Positions 34,222-43,249 of a stretch of DNA of 64,000 bases are shown here, one piece after another. The notes below the pieces were generated by a model, which saw only the letters and a program-made list of their open reading frames with translations, ran no database searches and was not told where the DNA came from. Origin of the DNA: Prauserella cavernicola. GTDB taxonomy: Bacteria > Actinomycetota > Actinomycetes > Mycobacteriales > Pseudonocardiaceae. The position numbers and the translations under genes are program-made. Where the stretch lies: NCBI RefSeq assembly GCF_016595675.1, contig NZ_JAENJH010000008.1:237577-301576 (forward strand), given 5' to 3'. Within the stretch, counting starts at the first letter, position 1, and each line of letters starts with the position of its first letter.

Positions 34222-34938
34222 TCACTCCCGAACGCCGATCAGCAATCCGGATGCGCTTCTCGGCAAGACGCCGTCGACGCGTTCCACCGTGCAGCCGGCC
34301 GAAGTCAGCGCCCCCAGATACTCGTCGAGGGCGAAGAGCCTCAGTTCGTGCCGTTCCGAGAACTCATCGATCCCGGCCCGGTCAGTGCGAACGAATCGGA
34401 CATCCATCTGCACGAACGAGCCGCGCCGCACGGAATGCGAGAACCTCCCGATCGCGACGTCGTCCTCGCGATACAGATCGGCCGCGATGTAGCCGTCGAC
34501 AGCCTGCTCAGGACAGAACCACGGTTCGATCACCACGACCCCGCCGGGATTCAGGTGTCGGACCATGCCGGCGACCGCGGCATTCAGTTCGGCGACGTTC
34601 CGCAGATACGCGATGGACGCGAACAGGCAGCACACCACGTCGAAACGCCGGCCGAGCTCGAAGTCACGCATGTCGGCACGGTGCATGACGGCGTCCGGGA
34701 GGCGCCGGCGAGCGTGTTCGAGCATCGGCTCGGCGCAGTCCATCCCATGCACCTCGTCGAAGCACTCACTGAACGTCGCAAGGTGCGCACCGGTGCCACA
34801 GGCCACATCCAGCAATGACGTCGCAGCGGGCTGCCGCCTCACAGACTCGGCTATCACGGTCTTAGCCTCGTCTACCCAGTCCTTGCCCCGGTAGCCGTGA
34901 ATCAACTCGTAGACCTCTGCCACCTCGCGCTGATACAT
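34222..34938 (-). CDS. Amino-deoxysugar N,N-dimethyltransferase (DesVI/TylM1 type)
   Basis: A 238-residue SAM methyltransferase closely following the TylM1/DesVI layout: MYQREVAEVYELIHGYRGKDW at the start, SAM motif SLLDVACGTGAHLATFSECFDEVHGMD, MHRADMRDF, MVRHLNPGGVVVIEPWF and the family-specific FSHSVRRGSFVQMDVRFV. It would convert the 3-amino group of the NDP sugar to dimethylamino. It is upstream of the StrR-like gene on the same strand and divergent from the LAL regulator. Combined with the EvaA-E set it predicts an N,N-dimethylvancosamine-like sugar. Confidence 0.88.
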   Translation of the reverse strand: MYQREVAEVYELIHGYRGKDWVDEAKTVIAESVRRQPAATSLLDVACGTGAHLATFSECFDEVHGMDCAEPMLEHARRRLPDAVMHRADMRDFELGRRFDVVCCLFASIAYLRNVAELNAAVAGMVRHLNPGGVVVIEPWFCPEQAVDGYIAADLYREDDVAIGRFSHSVRRGSFVQMDVRFVRTDRAGIDEFSERHELRLFALDEYLGALTSAGCTVERVDGVLPRSASGLLIGVRE

Positions 34939-35376
34939 GGCCCCCCCTGAACCGCGCACACGGCTTCGCAGACGGTGAACACCCGCAGCCCACCGCGACC
35001 GGACGTCGGCACGGATCACAGCGAGGACGCCGACGCTAACCGTTCGCCGACAGGACCCGCACCCCCTACACGCCCCTACGTTGCACCTCCCCTGCCTCGA
35101 AAATCGCACGACCGGTAAAGATCGGTAATTCGTGGATAACTCCAATGTGGACTTATGAGTCTCCTACGTCAGTGCTCCGAACGGCTGGCCCGGCGCCGCC
35201 GATCGGCGCACCGGACACGTTCGATAACTGGTCCAATTCCGCCCTCAATGCCGGAACAGTCGACTCTGGGCGAGCACACTCGATAGAGTCGCTTCCGCGA
35301 AGCTTCGGCCCAGACGCACCATTCATCACGTTCGCGTTCTGTCGCTACGACTTTCGTACTGGGGAGGACGTCAACC
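34939..35376. promoter_or_regulatory. Divergent promoter region between N-methyltransferase and LAL regulator
   Basis: About 440 bases with no credible gene and lower GC than the surroundings, especially 35090-35160, which suggests promoters for both directions. GGAGG at 35363-35367 is the ribosome binding site of the LAL gene. GTTCGATAACTG (35219-35230) and CAGTCGAC (35257-35264) recall halves of StrR-type operators but with wrong spacing, so that is only suggestive. Confidence 0.4.
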
Positions 35377-38172
35377 ATGGTCCTGGCCGAACGCGCTGAC
35401 GACCTGGCCAGACTGAGATCACTGCTGGATGACGCTCGCCAACACCGCGGTAGCGGTGTCGTGGTGAGCGGGCCGGTCGCGTCCGGAAAGACCGAACTGC
35501 TGAACACGGCCGCTGACGAGGCGGTCAAGCAGGGGGCCACGCTGGCAACCGCCCTGTGCTTCCCCGCGGACAAGACCACACCGCTCGGGATGTTCGGCCA
35601 GTTGCTGCTCGACTGCCCCTTGGCGACGCAGACACGGCGGCGAGCGATCGAACTGCTGGCCGAAGCGCGAGCGCGGATCCACAACGGCGACCTCGCGTCC
35701 GAACACGTCCAACAGGTCAGCACTGCCGTGGCACACTCCCTCTGCTCGCTGCTCACCGATCTGGCCACGCACCCCCTGCTGCTCGTGGTGGATGATGCTC
35801 AGTACGCGGATGTCCCCTCTCTGCAGTGCCTGCTCCTGCTCGTGCGAAAGATCCGCTGGACACCCGTGGTGCTGGCCATCGGCCGGACCACACCCGTACG
35901 CGAGCCCCATCCGCTGATCCAGGCAGAGCTGTTGCGCCAGCTGCATTCGCATCGCATCCGGCTGACCACGCTGAGCGAGACCGGAGTGGCCGAGGTGATC
36001 GCGGCGCGGACGAGCACAGGCGCGGCCGACGCCCTCGCCAGCAGCGTCCACTCCGTCAGCGGCGGTAATCCATTGCTGGTCCGGGCTCTGCTGGAGGATC
36101 AGAACATCGCGGGGCGGACAACGGCGAAGCCGGATAACAGGCCTGGCGTGGCCGTCGGCGAGTCGTTCGAGCAGGCGGTCATCAGCTGCCTGTACCGCAG
36201 CGACGACATCGCCCGGACAGTCGCGTACGGGATCGCGGTCCTCGGCGACGGTCCCGATCTCGGCATACTCAGCGAGCTGACCGAGTTCGGACCGCAGGTC
36301 GCGAGCAGCGCCGTGCAGCGGCTCGACGAAGCCGGTCTGCTGGCCGGGGCCAGGTTCCGGCATCCGAACGCCCGCGCCGCCATCATCAAGAGCCTCAGTG
36401 AGAAGGAACGGGCGACGATGCACCGCACGGCGGCGCAGCTGCTGCACCACCGTGGGCACGAACCGAGCGTCGTCGCCGAGCACCTGGTCGAGGCGGGCGA
36501 TGCCGCGGCTCCCTGGGCCGTGCCGGTTCTCCAGCAAGCGGCCGACCAAGCACTCCGCGACGACCGGCCGCAGCAGGCGGTCCGCTACCTCGAGCACGCT
36601 CGCGTGCTCTGCACCGACGAACGCGCCCGCGCCGGCTTGCTCGGCAGAGTGGCGAACATCGAATGGCGGCTCAACCCGGCCGCGGTGCTGCGACGGCTTG
36701 ACGCACTCACATCGGCCATGCGATCCGGCCTGCTCGACGCGGAGCGGGCGGCTTCGCTGCTGGGCCACTTGCTGTGGCACGGGTACACCGAGGAAGCGGT
36801 CGAGGTGGCCACCGCGTTGCAGAAACGTGCCGCCGATCCGGAATGGTCTGAGGAAGCGACCACCGCTTGGCGCTCGTTGGCTCTCTGGTTTCCCTCCATC
36901 CTCGGCAGGCTTTCGACTCGCTTTGCGGCGTCGCCAGCGCCGGCCGGCGCGGAACCCCGGCACCGGGCCGCCGAAGCACTTCACGCGGTATTCACGCGTG
37001 GCACGGACGCTGATGTGATCACGGCCGCCGAGCAGGTTCTGCGAGCGACTCGGCTCGCCGACAACACGGTCGACGCGATCTGTACCTCGCTGTACGCGCT
37101 GGTCTATTCCGACCGTTTCGACAAGGCCGTGCCGTGGTACGAAACGCTGCAGGACGAGGCCTCACAGCAAGACGCGCCGGGATGGCAGGCGCTACTGCAC
37201 GCGGCTGGAGCCGAGATCGCGTTCCGCCAGGGTGATCTCGGCACCACTGAGTACCGGGCGCAGGCCGCATTGCGGTATCTGGCCGGATCGAGCTGGGGAA
37301 CGGCGATCGGCAGTCCTTTGGGCAGTCTCGTGCTCGCACTCACAGCGATGGGCCGTTACGGGGAAGCCTCGGACCTGCTCGAGCAGCCGTTCCCGGCATG
37401 GCTGCTGCACACAAGGGCCGGACTGCCGTACCGCTTCGCGCGCGGGCAGTACAACCTGGCGACTCACGCGTTCCACGAGGCGATCGCCGACTTCCGCGCC
37501 TGCGGCGACCTCATGACCGAATGGCGGCTGGACCTGCCGGCCCTGGTTCCGTGGCGTTCGTCAGCCGCTGAGGCCTACCTGCAATTGGGGCAGCGGAGCG
37601 CGGCGAAGAAGCTGGCCGCCGAGCAGCTCGCCCGGTGCAAACAGCCGCGGTCACGAAGCCGGGGCGTCTCCCTGCGCGTCCTGGCCGCGACAAGCGACCC
37701 TCGGCATCGCCAGAAACTGCTCCGCGAGGCCGAAGCTGTATTGCAGAGCTGCGGAGACCGATTGGAACTGGCCAAAGTGCTGACCGACCTGAGTGCGGCA
37801 CGCCGGGATGCCGACCGAGTCGGCCAGGCCAGGTCGACGGTTCGCCGGGCGTTACTCATCGCGAAGGAACTCAGGGCGGAACCGCTGTGCCAGCGACTGC
37901 TCCCGCAACCCGCGGACGACGTGACCGTCCACACCAGACGGATACCGAAGTCGACGGTCGGCGCCGGATCGCTGACAGAGGCCGAATGGCGGGTGGCGCG
38001 CCTTGCCGCCCAGGGCCACACGAACACCGAGATCGCGGGCAAGCTGTACATCACGGTCAGCACAGTGGAGCAGCACCTCACCCGGGCATACCGCAAACTG
38101 AACATCAGCAGGCGAACCGAGCTGCCGGCCAGGTTGCGAAAAGAGATCGGCGCGCCGATGAGCGTGGGCTGA
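35377..38172 (+). CDS. LAL-family LuxR regulator of the RiPP cluster
   Basis: A 931-residue large ATP-binding LuxR regulator. The N-terminal AAA module has Walker A (VVVSGPVASGKTELL near residue 28) and Walker B (LLLVVDDAQYADVPS near 135); a long helical TPR-like middle follows; the C-terminus is a LuxR helix-turn-helix (LTEAEWRVARLAAQGHTNTEIAGKLYITVSTVEQHLTRAYRKLNI). A TTA leucine codon at 37852-37854 suggests bldA-type developmental control. It is divergent from the sugar N-methyltransferase gene and probably activates the cluster. Confidence 0.9.
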   Translation: MVLAERADDLARLRSLLDDARQHRGSGVVVSGPVASGKTELLNTAADEAVKQGATLATALCFPADKTTPLGMFGQLLLDCPLATQTRRRAIELLAEARARIHNGDLASEHVQQVSTAVAHSLCSLLTDLATHPLLLVVDDAQYADVPSLQCLLLLVRKIRWTPVVLAIGRTTPVREPHPLIQAELLRQLHSHRIRLTTLSETGVAEVIAARTSTGAADALASSVHSVSGGNPLLVRALLEDQNIAGRTTAKPDNRPGVAVGESFEQAVISCLYRSDDIARTVAYGIAVLGDGPDLGILSELTEFGPQVASSAVQRLDEAGLLAGARFRHPNARAAIIKSLSEKERATMHRTAAQLLHHRGHEPSVVAEHLVEAGDAAAPWAVPVLQQAADQALRDDRPQQAVRYLEHARVLCTDERARAGLLGRVANIEWRLNPAAVLRRLDALTSAMRSGLLDAERAASLLGHLLWHGYTEEAVEVATALQKRAADPEWSEEATTAWRSLALWFPSILGRLSTRFAASPAPAGAEPRHRAAEALHAVFTRGTDADVITAAEQVLRATRLADNTVDAICTSLYALVYSDRFDKAVPWYETLQDEASQQDAPGWQALLHAAGAEIAFRQGDLGTTEYRAQAALRYLAGSSWGTAIGSPLGSLVLALTAMGRYGEASDLLEQPFPAWLLHTRAGLPYRFARGQYNLATHAFHEAIADFRACGDLMTEWRLDLPALVPWRSSAAEAYLQLGQRSAAKKLAAEQLARCKQPRSRSRGVSLRVLAATSDPRHRQKLLREAEAVLQSCGDRLELAKVLTDLSAARRDADRVGQARSTVRRALLIAKELRAEPLCQRLLPQPADDVTVHTRRIPKSTVGAGSLTEAEWRVARLAAQGHTNTEIAGKLYITVSTVEQHLTRAYRKLNISRRTELPARLRKEIGAPMSVG

Positions 38173-38539
38173 CTCGGGCTACGCACGCCAGGCGGAGCTC
38201 CTTCCTCAGCTCGTTGCTCCCGCCCGGATCGTGGTGACCCGAGCGTCGCGCCCATGCACGGGCGACCCAGTACTCGTCAGGTAGCCGTAGACCGCAGTGA
38301 GGTCTCCCTCGACATGAGCGCGCGTCGTCAGGTCGGCGAGGAGGAACTTGTTGTGCTGGAAGCCCCCGTTTACGTGACGTGAGCGGGTGCCGCTCCTCCG
38401 GCTCATTACCGGCGTTTGCGCAGGTGATCGCGACCGGCCATGCATGGCCTGCGGCGTGACCTGGACCGTGCCTCGAGCCGACGAGAACGTCGTTGGTGCA
38501 TCACACGCGAGCACGTCAAGCGCTGGGGGATGAACATCG
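38173..38539. other. Intergenic region without a clear gene
   Basis: A stretch of 367 bases after the LAL regulator. A minus-strand frame over about 38206-38440 reads GGFQHNKFLLADLTTRAHVEGDLTAVYGY and could be a protein fragment, but I cannot assign it. A 14-base perfect palindrome GGCCATGCATGGCC lies at 38436-38449. No start-proximal Shine-Dalgarno sequence stands out. Confidence 0.4.
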
Positions 38540-39670
38540 ATGACCGACAAGACGCTCAAGCACACCGACCCGACGAAGTACGTCGCGGACCTCCAGCAGG
38601 CGCTGGCCGACTTCGAGCGGGCACTCACGGAGAGGTACGAGAAGGAGGCGCGGGAGGTCGGCGTGCCGTGGAACCCGGACCGCGAGAACCCCGCAGCCGG
38701 AGCGCCGTCCTCTCCCGATGCTGTCCGCCAGAGCATCCCCCGATGGGTGAGGCAGATCCGCAAGGACGTCGAGTCCGAGATCCCTGTGTACGAGACACAG
38801 AACCTGGACGTCGTGACATCGGCATTCGATCAACTCCATCGTGCCAGCAGCTTTCTCGGCAACGAGGATGCGATCGGAACGCCTACGGGAATCCCCGACC
38901 ACGTCAACCACATCAACAGCTTCAGCAAGTGGGCCGGGATTTCCGGCGAGGCGTTCCGGGAAAACTTCGGGCTGTCCACACGCCCAACCATGGACAACCA
39001 GCGTGGTATAGCCAACAGCCTCATCAACCTTTATGCGGCGCGCGCGGTTGTCATCGATTCCGCTCGCCAGAACATCATTCGCGCCATTCGCACGGCAACG
39101 GACACGTTGAGCCAGACCGTCAGCACCGACAACTCCGAGACCGAAATGTGGCAATGGACCGGCCTGAGCGTGGCCGCCATCGGCGTTGGCATCGTCAGCG
39201 GAGGCGCAGGCGTCGCGGTCTCGGCAGCGGTCGTCGTGGGCAACGCGATGGACTTCTACCATTCCGGCATGGAATACGCCGACGACATCCACAGCATAGT
39301 GACCGGCGTCAAGGACAACCTGGCAAAAGCCAGGGAAGACGCCGTCAACGCGGGATTCGACTGGACCAACAAGGTCAAGGAACTCCAGCGCGACATCGCG
39401 AGCACCGACAGCAAGCTGCTGGAACTGAAGGACACGCGCGACACATACGTTTCCTTCCTGCAGACCACGTGCGCGCGATACTACGAAGCCGGATGCCGGC
39501 TCACCGATGCCACCCGCGCAAATTTCAACATCGAGACAACGAACACGGAAATCTTGAATGCACTGGCAGAAAACCCAGACCTCAACGGCGCCGGCCCGGA
39601 CAACGGCGGGACGGTAGAGCAGCACATCCACACAACCGACCGCACCAACATCCAGGATCAGATGCTGTAG
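38540..39670 (+). CDS. Hypothetical helical protein with a glycine-rich membrane-active segment
   Basis: A 376-residue protein not recognised. The N-terminal 100 residues are charged and helical (ADLQQALADFERALTERYEKEAREVG); residues about 205-240 are a hydrophobic Gly/Ala-rich stretch (WTGLSVAAIGVGIVSGGAGVAVSAAVVVGNAM) that could be a glycine-zipper hairpin in a membrane; a coiled coil follows (VKELQRDIASTDSKLLELKDTRDTY). The C-terminus is polar and low complexity. The general design resembles pore-forming or ESX-secreted-like helical proteins, but no export motif is evident. It has a lower GC and more Asn/Thr than neighbours, hinting at transfer. Confidence 0.7.
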   Translation: MTDKTLKHTDPTKYVADLQQALADFERALTERYEKEAREVGVPWNPDRENPAAGAPSSPDAVRQSIPRWVRQIRKDVESEIPVYETQNLDVVTSAFDQLHRASSFLGNEDAIGTPTGIPDHVNHINSFSKWAGISGEAFRENFGLSTRPTMDNQRGIANSLINLYAARAVVIDSARQNIIRAIRTATDTLSQTVSTDNSETEMWQWTGLSVAAIGVGIVSGGAGVAVSAAVVVGNAMDFYHSGMEYADDIHSIVTGVKDNLAKAREDAVNAGFDWTNKVKELQRDIASTDSKLLELKDTRDTYVSFLQTTCARYYEAGCRLTDATRANFNIETTNTEILNALAENPDLNGAGPDNGGTVEQHIHTTDRTNIQDQML

Positions 39671-39941
39671 TGAGCCAGTCCCCGCGCACCGAACCCGACA
39701 GGGACAGCGATGATCACCGGGGACGCCGATGTGGGCCAGGAGCGACCTCGATGGGTGCGACGCCACGCCACGCCGGCTCGCCGATCCCATCGACGGTGGC
39801 AATGAGCGCGGTCAGCGACGCGTGGTCGATGGCCTCGGCGACTGTGCACAGCGCGGAATTCGGGTCACCTGACCGATCAGCACCGTGGCGGACCCGCTCC
39901 CGGCATTCGGCCGAGATGACCGGTCTCCGCGGCTGCTGGTG

Positions 39942-42842
39942 TCACCGGCGCAGCGCGCGGGCGGCGATTTGGGCCAGGTGCACCGGCTCCCTCTCCCCTG
40001 CTTGGCGAACCTGGGTGCGGCAGGAGTACCCATCGGCGAGCACCGCGACCGAATCGTCGGAGGCCCGGATGGCGGGCAGCAGGGCGCGTTCGGCGCACGC
40101 CATCGAGACGTCGTAGTGGCCGTCCTCGAAACCGAAGTTTCCGGCCAGACCACAACAGCCCGAGTCGAGCACTGTCGCGTCGACTCCGAGTGCGGCCAGC
40201 ACGGCACGGTCGGGCTCGCTACCGAGCTCGGCGTGCTGGTGGCAATGAATCTGCACCAACGCGCCACCGTTTCCCTGCCCAGCGACGGCGGAGAGCTCGT
40301 CGGTGTGCCGGTTCAACAGCTCGGCGAACGTGGACACGTGCCGGCCGAGCAGCTCCACCCGAGGATCGTCCGGGAGCAGCTCGGCGGCGTCCGAGCGCAG
40401 CGCTGCCGTGCAGGACGGCTCCAGTCCGACCACCGGGACACCGGCGTCGAGCGCGGGTCCGATCGCGCGCAGGCTGCGGGCAAGGACCCGCCTCGCCGCG
40501 CCGACCTGGCCGGTCGAGGTCCAGGTCAGCCCACAGCAGACGGTGCGAGGCGGCAGTTCCACCCGGTAGCCGAGCGCGGTGAGCACGGCGACGGCGTCGG
40601 CAGCGATGGCCGGATCGAAGTGATCGGTGAACGTATCGGTCCACAGCAGCAACGGGCCGCGACTGCCCGGCTCGATTCCCAGGTCGGGGACCCGGCTCAT
40701 CGGGGCACCCTTCGCGGCGCGGGCGGTGTAGGTCTCGCGAGCGATCGGCGGGATGGCCCGGCGGGCGTCGATCCCGCCCGCCTTCTTGGCGACCTTCGCC
40801 AGGAAGGGAACTCGCGCCAGCCGGTTGAGCCGATCGACGGCGGCGGCGGGCAGTGCACCGACGATCCGCAGCCAACGTGGCAGCGCACCCATCGAGTAGT
40901 GAGCGCGAGGACGGAGTTTGCGGCGGTAACGCTGGGCGAGGAACTCGGTCTTGTACGCGGCCATGTCGACACCGACCGGACAGTCGGACTTGCAGCCCTT
41001 GCAGGACAAGCACAAATCGAGTGACTCAGCGACCTCATCGGACTGCCAGCCGCCGGTGATCACCTCGCCGCGAGCCATCTCGAACAGCAGGCGAGCGCGA
41101 CCGCGGGTCGAGTGCTTCTCCTCCTTGGTGACGTTCCAGCTTGGACACATCACTCCGCTGCCCGTGTCGATCGCGCACTTGCCGACGCCCAGGCATCGGC
41201 GGGTAGCGCGGTGAAACGAACCCTGATCGTGGCCGAAGGCCAGCTTCGGCTTGTCGGGCATGGTCGGCATGCCCAGCTGGACCCGCAGATTCTCGTCCAT
41301 CGTCGCCGGACGGACCACCCGGCCGGGGTTCATCTTCTCGTCCGGGTCCCAGATCTGCTTGAAGCGTTCGAAGCCGGTGATGATCTCCGGCGGGTACATG
41401 CGCGGCAGCAGCTCTGCGCGGGCCTGACCATCGCCGTGCTCACCGGACAGCGACCCGCCGTGCTCGACGACGAGATCCGCAGCGTCGGTCATGAAGGCCC
41501 GGAAGTTCGCGATACCGGGCTTCGTCATCAGGTCGAAGTCGATCCGGACGTGCAGACAGCCGTCACCGAAGTGACCGTAGTAGATGCCTTTGCGGCCGTG
41601 CCGCTCCAGGACCCGGTCGAACTCGCGCAGATAGGTGCCGAAACGCTCGGGCGGGACGGCAGCGTCCTCCCATCCGGGCCAGGCCTCGCCGCCGTCCGGG
41701 GACCGGGTGAGCAGCCCCGCGCCTTCCTCGCGCACCCGCCACAGAGCGCCCATCTGTTTCGGATCCGAGACGACGACCGAGCCCGTGGTGTACGGCTTCA
41801 TCGCGGTGGCGACGTCCCGGGCCGCGGCCTCGGCCGCGGCCCTGGTCTCGCCGCCGGTCTCGACGTAGAGCCAGCCGCCACCCTCGGGCAGCATCCGGCT
41901 GGTGGTCTCGCCAGGACGGAGTGCTCGCAGCGCGGCGATCAGCCCGGCGTCCATGCCCTCGATGGTCAGCGGGGACTGCGCCCGCACGATCATGACGTTG
42001 TCCGCGGCGGTGTAGGCGTCAGGGAAGCCGAGCACCGCCAACGCTCGCGCCGGTGGAGACTCCACCAGGTCCACCGTCGCCGACAGGATCGTGGCGCAGG
42101 TGCCCTCCGTGCCCACCAGCGCCTTCGCCAGGTTCACCTGGCCTGGCACCAGTTGGTCGAGGTTGTAGCCCGACACGCGGCGGGTGAGCTCGGGGACGTG
42201 TGCCTGGATGTCGGCGGCCATCTCGGCGCCGAGCGCCCGCAAAGCATCAGGGATCGCGCCGGTCTCGACGCCCTCGCCGCCGAGAGTGATCCGCTCTCCG
42301 CGGTAGGTGAGCACCTCCAGCGACCGGACGTTGTCGACGGTCTTGCCCCACGCCACCGAGTGCGACCCACAGGCGTTGTTGCCGATCATCCCGCCGATCG
42401 AGCACCGATTGTGTGTCGACGGGTCCGGACCGAACGTCAGCCCATGCGGCTTCCCGGCGTCGCGCACGGCGTCGCACACAGCGCCGGGCAGCACGGTCGC
42501 CGTCCGCGCGTCTGGATCCACCGACAGGATCCGGTCCATGTGCGTGCGGAAGTCGAACGCGACCGCGGTGTTGACCGCCTGACCGGCGATCGAGGTCCGC
42601 GCCCCCACCGGGAGTACCGGGACGTCGTGTTTTCGGCACACCGCCATCGCGGCCTCGACGTCATCGGCATCGCGCGGGGCGATGACGCCGATCGGGACAC
42701 CCCGGTAGTTCGACGCATCCGCCGACCACATGGCACGACTTCCCGCGTCGAACCGGACCTCGCCGCCGATGGCGGCACGCAGGTCCTGCTCCAGTGCGCG
42801 GTGCGCGGCGATGCTCGTGGCGGGAACGTTGGTTGGGCTCAC
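39942..42842 (-). CDS. FAD- and Fe-S-binding oxidoreductase (GlcD-GlpC fusion, D-lactate/D-2-hydroxyacid dehydrogenase type)
   Basis: A 966-residue two-part enzyme. The N-terminal half is a PCMH-type FAD domain (VLPVGARTSIAGQAV, GPDPSTHNRCSIGGMIGNNACGSHSVAWGK) with its GlcD-like C-terminal cap (SGEHGDGQARAELL). The second half has 4Fe-4S ligands in CLGVGKCAID...MCPSW and LSCKGCKSDCPVGVDM, then two CCG domains (TVCCGLTWT and DSGCCGLAGNFGFEDGHYD). It would oxidise D-lactate or a related D-2-hydroxyacid at the membrane and feed electrons to quinone. It is monocistronic here. Confidence 0.92.
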   Translation of the reverse strand: MSPTNVPATSIAAHRALEQDLRAAIGGEVRFDAGSRAMWSADASNYRGVPIGVIAPRDADDVEAAMAVCRKHDVPVLPVGARTSIAGQAVNTAVAFDFRTHMDRILSVDPDARTATVLPGAVCDAVRDAGKPHGLTFGPDPSTHNRCSIGGMIGNNACGSHSVAWGKTVDNVRSLEVLTYRGERITLGGEGVETGAIPDALRALGAEMAADIQAHVPELTRRVSGYNLDQLVPGQVNLAKALVGTEGTCATILSATVDLVESPPARALAVLGFPDAYTAADNVMIVRAQSPLTIEGMDAGLIAALRALRPGETTSRMLPEGGGWLYVETGGETRAAAEAAARDVATAMKPYTTGSVVVSDPKQMGALWRVREEGAGLLTRSPDGGEAWPGWEDAAVPPERFGTYLREFDRVLERHGRKGIYYGHFGDGCLHVRIDFDLMTKPGIANFRAFMTDAADLVVEHGGSLSGEHGDGQARAELLPRMYPPEIITGFERFKQIWDPDEKMNPGRVVRPATMDENLRVQLGMPTMPDKPKLAFGHDQGSFHRATRRCLGVGKCAIDTGSGVMCPSWNVTKEEKHSTRGRARLLFEMARGEVITGGWQSDEVAESLDLCLSCKGCKSDCPVGVDMAAYKTEFLAQRYRRKLRPRAHYSMGALPRWLRIVGALPAAAVDRLNRLARVPFLAKVAKKAGGIDARRAIPPIARETYTARAAKGAPMSRVPDLGIEPGSRGPLLLWTDTFTDHFDPAIAADAVAVLTALGYRVELPPRTVCCGLTWTSTGQVGAARRVLARSLRAIGPALDAGVPVVGLEPSCTAALRSDAAELLPDDPRVELLGRHVSTFAELLNRHTDELSAVAGQGNGGALVQIHCHQHAELGSEPDRAVLAALGVDATVLDSGCCGLAGNFGFEDGHYDVSMACAERALLPAIRASDDSVAVLADGYSCRTQVRQAGEREPVHLAQIAARALRR

Positions 42843-43130
42843 GCGGCTCCTCTCGATACCCGGACGCTACCAACGAGCGGCAAGTACACGCGGCCGCGCA
42901 CAACGGACCGCAGTGACCCGATCGATGGACTCTCCTACGTATGTCAAGCCGGGATCGGTATGCCACTGGCGGCGGTAAATCACGCGGGCGAGGTAGCACT
43001 TGGAACCTATTGACAGCACGCCAACCCATAGTGAACAGCGTCGGCATGTTCGCTCGAGCGACGGACAGAAACCGCTGAAAGCGGTGTAGATACCGACGTG
43101 TGTGACCTCTCGTACGCGTTGATTCGTAGC

Positions 43131-43232
43131 TCAGCAGTGACGTCGGAAGTTCACCAGGGAACCACAGGTGATCGCCGCCGCCACGAGAAGCAGTACGGTC
43201 AATGCCAGCTCGATGAGGAAATCCACCATCAT
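43131..43232 (-). CDS. 33-residue single-pass membrane peptide downstream of terC
   Basis: A short ORF reading MMVDFLIELALTVLLLVAAA then ITCGSLVNFRRHC: one transmembrane helix with a basic C-terminal tail. AAGGAG stands seven bases before the ATG at 43232, and the start is 18 bases after the TerC stop codon on the same strand, so it is probably co-transcribed. It could be a small regulator or subunit of the TerC transporter. No homologue is recognised. ATG at 43229 is an alternative start. Confidence 0.6.
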   Translation of the reverse strand: MMVDFLIELALTVLLLVAAAITCGSLVNFRRHC

Positions 43233-43249
43233 CGTCAGCTCCTTGTTCG

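Noticed and set aside
35219-35264. A StrR-type operator in the LAL promoter region
   Set aside because: GTTCGATAACTG and CAGTCGAC resemble half sites, but the spacing differs from the GTTCGACTG-N11-CAGTCGAAC pattern.
35419-36984. A 521-residue minus-strand open frame inside the LAL gene
   Set aside because: Shadow of a strongly coding plus-strand gene with Walker and LuxR motifs.
38206-38470. A minus-strand fragment (HNKFLLADLTTRAHVEGDLTAVYGY) as a gene
   Set aside because: No start with a ribosome binding site and no family I can recognise; kept only as a note in the intergenic entry.
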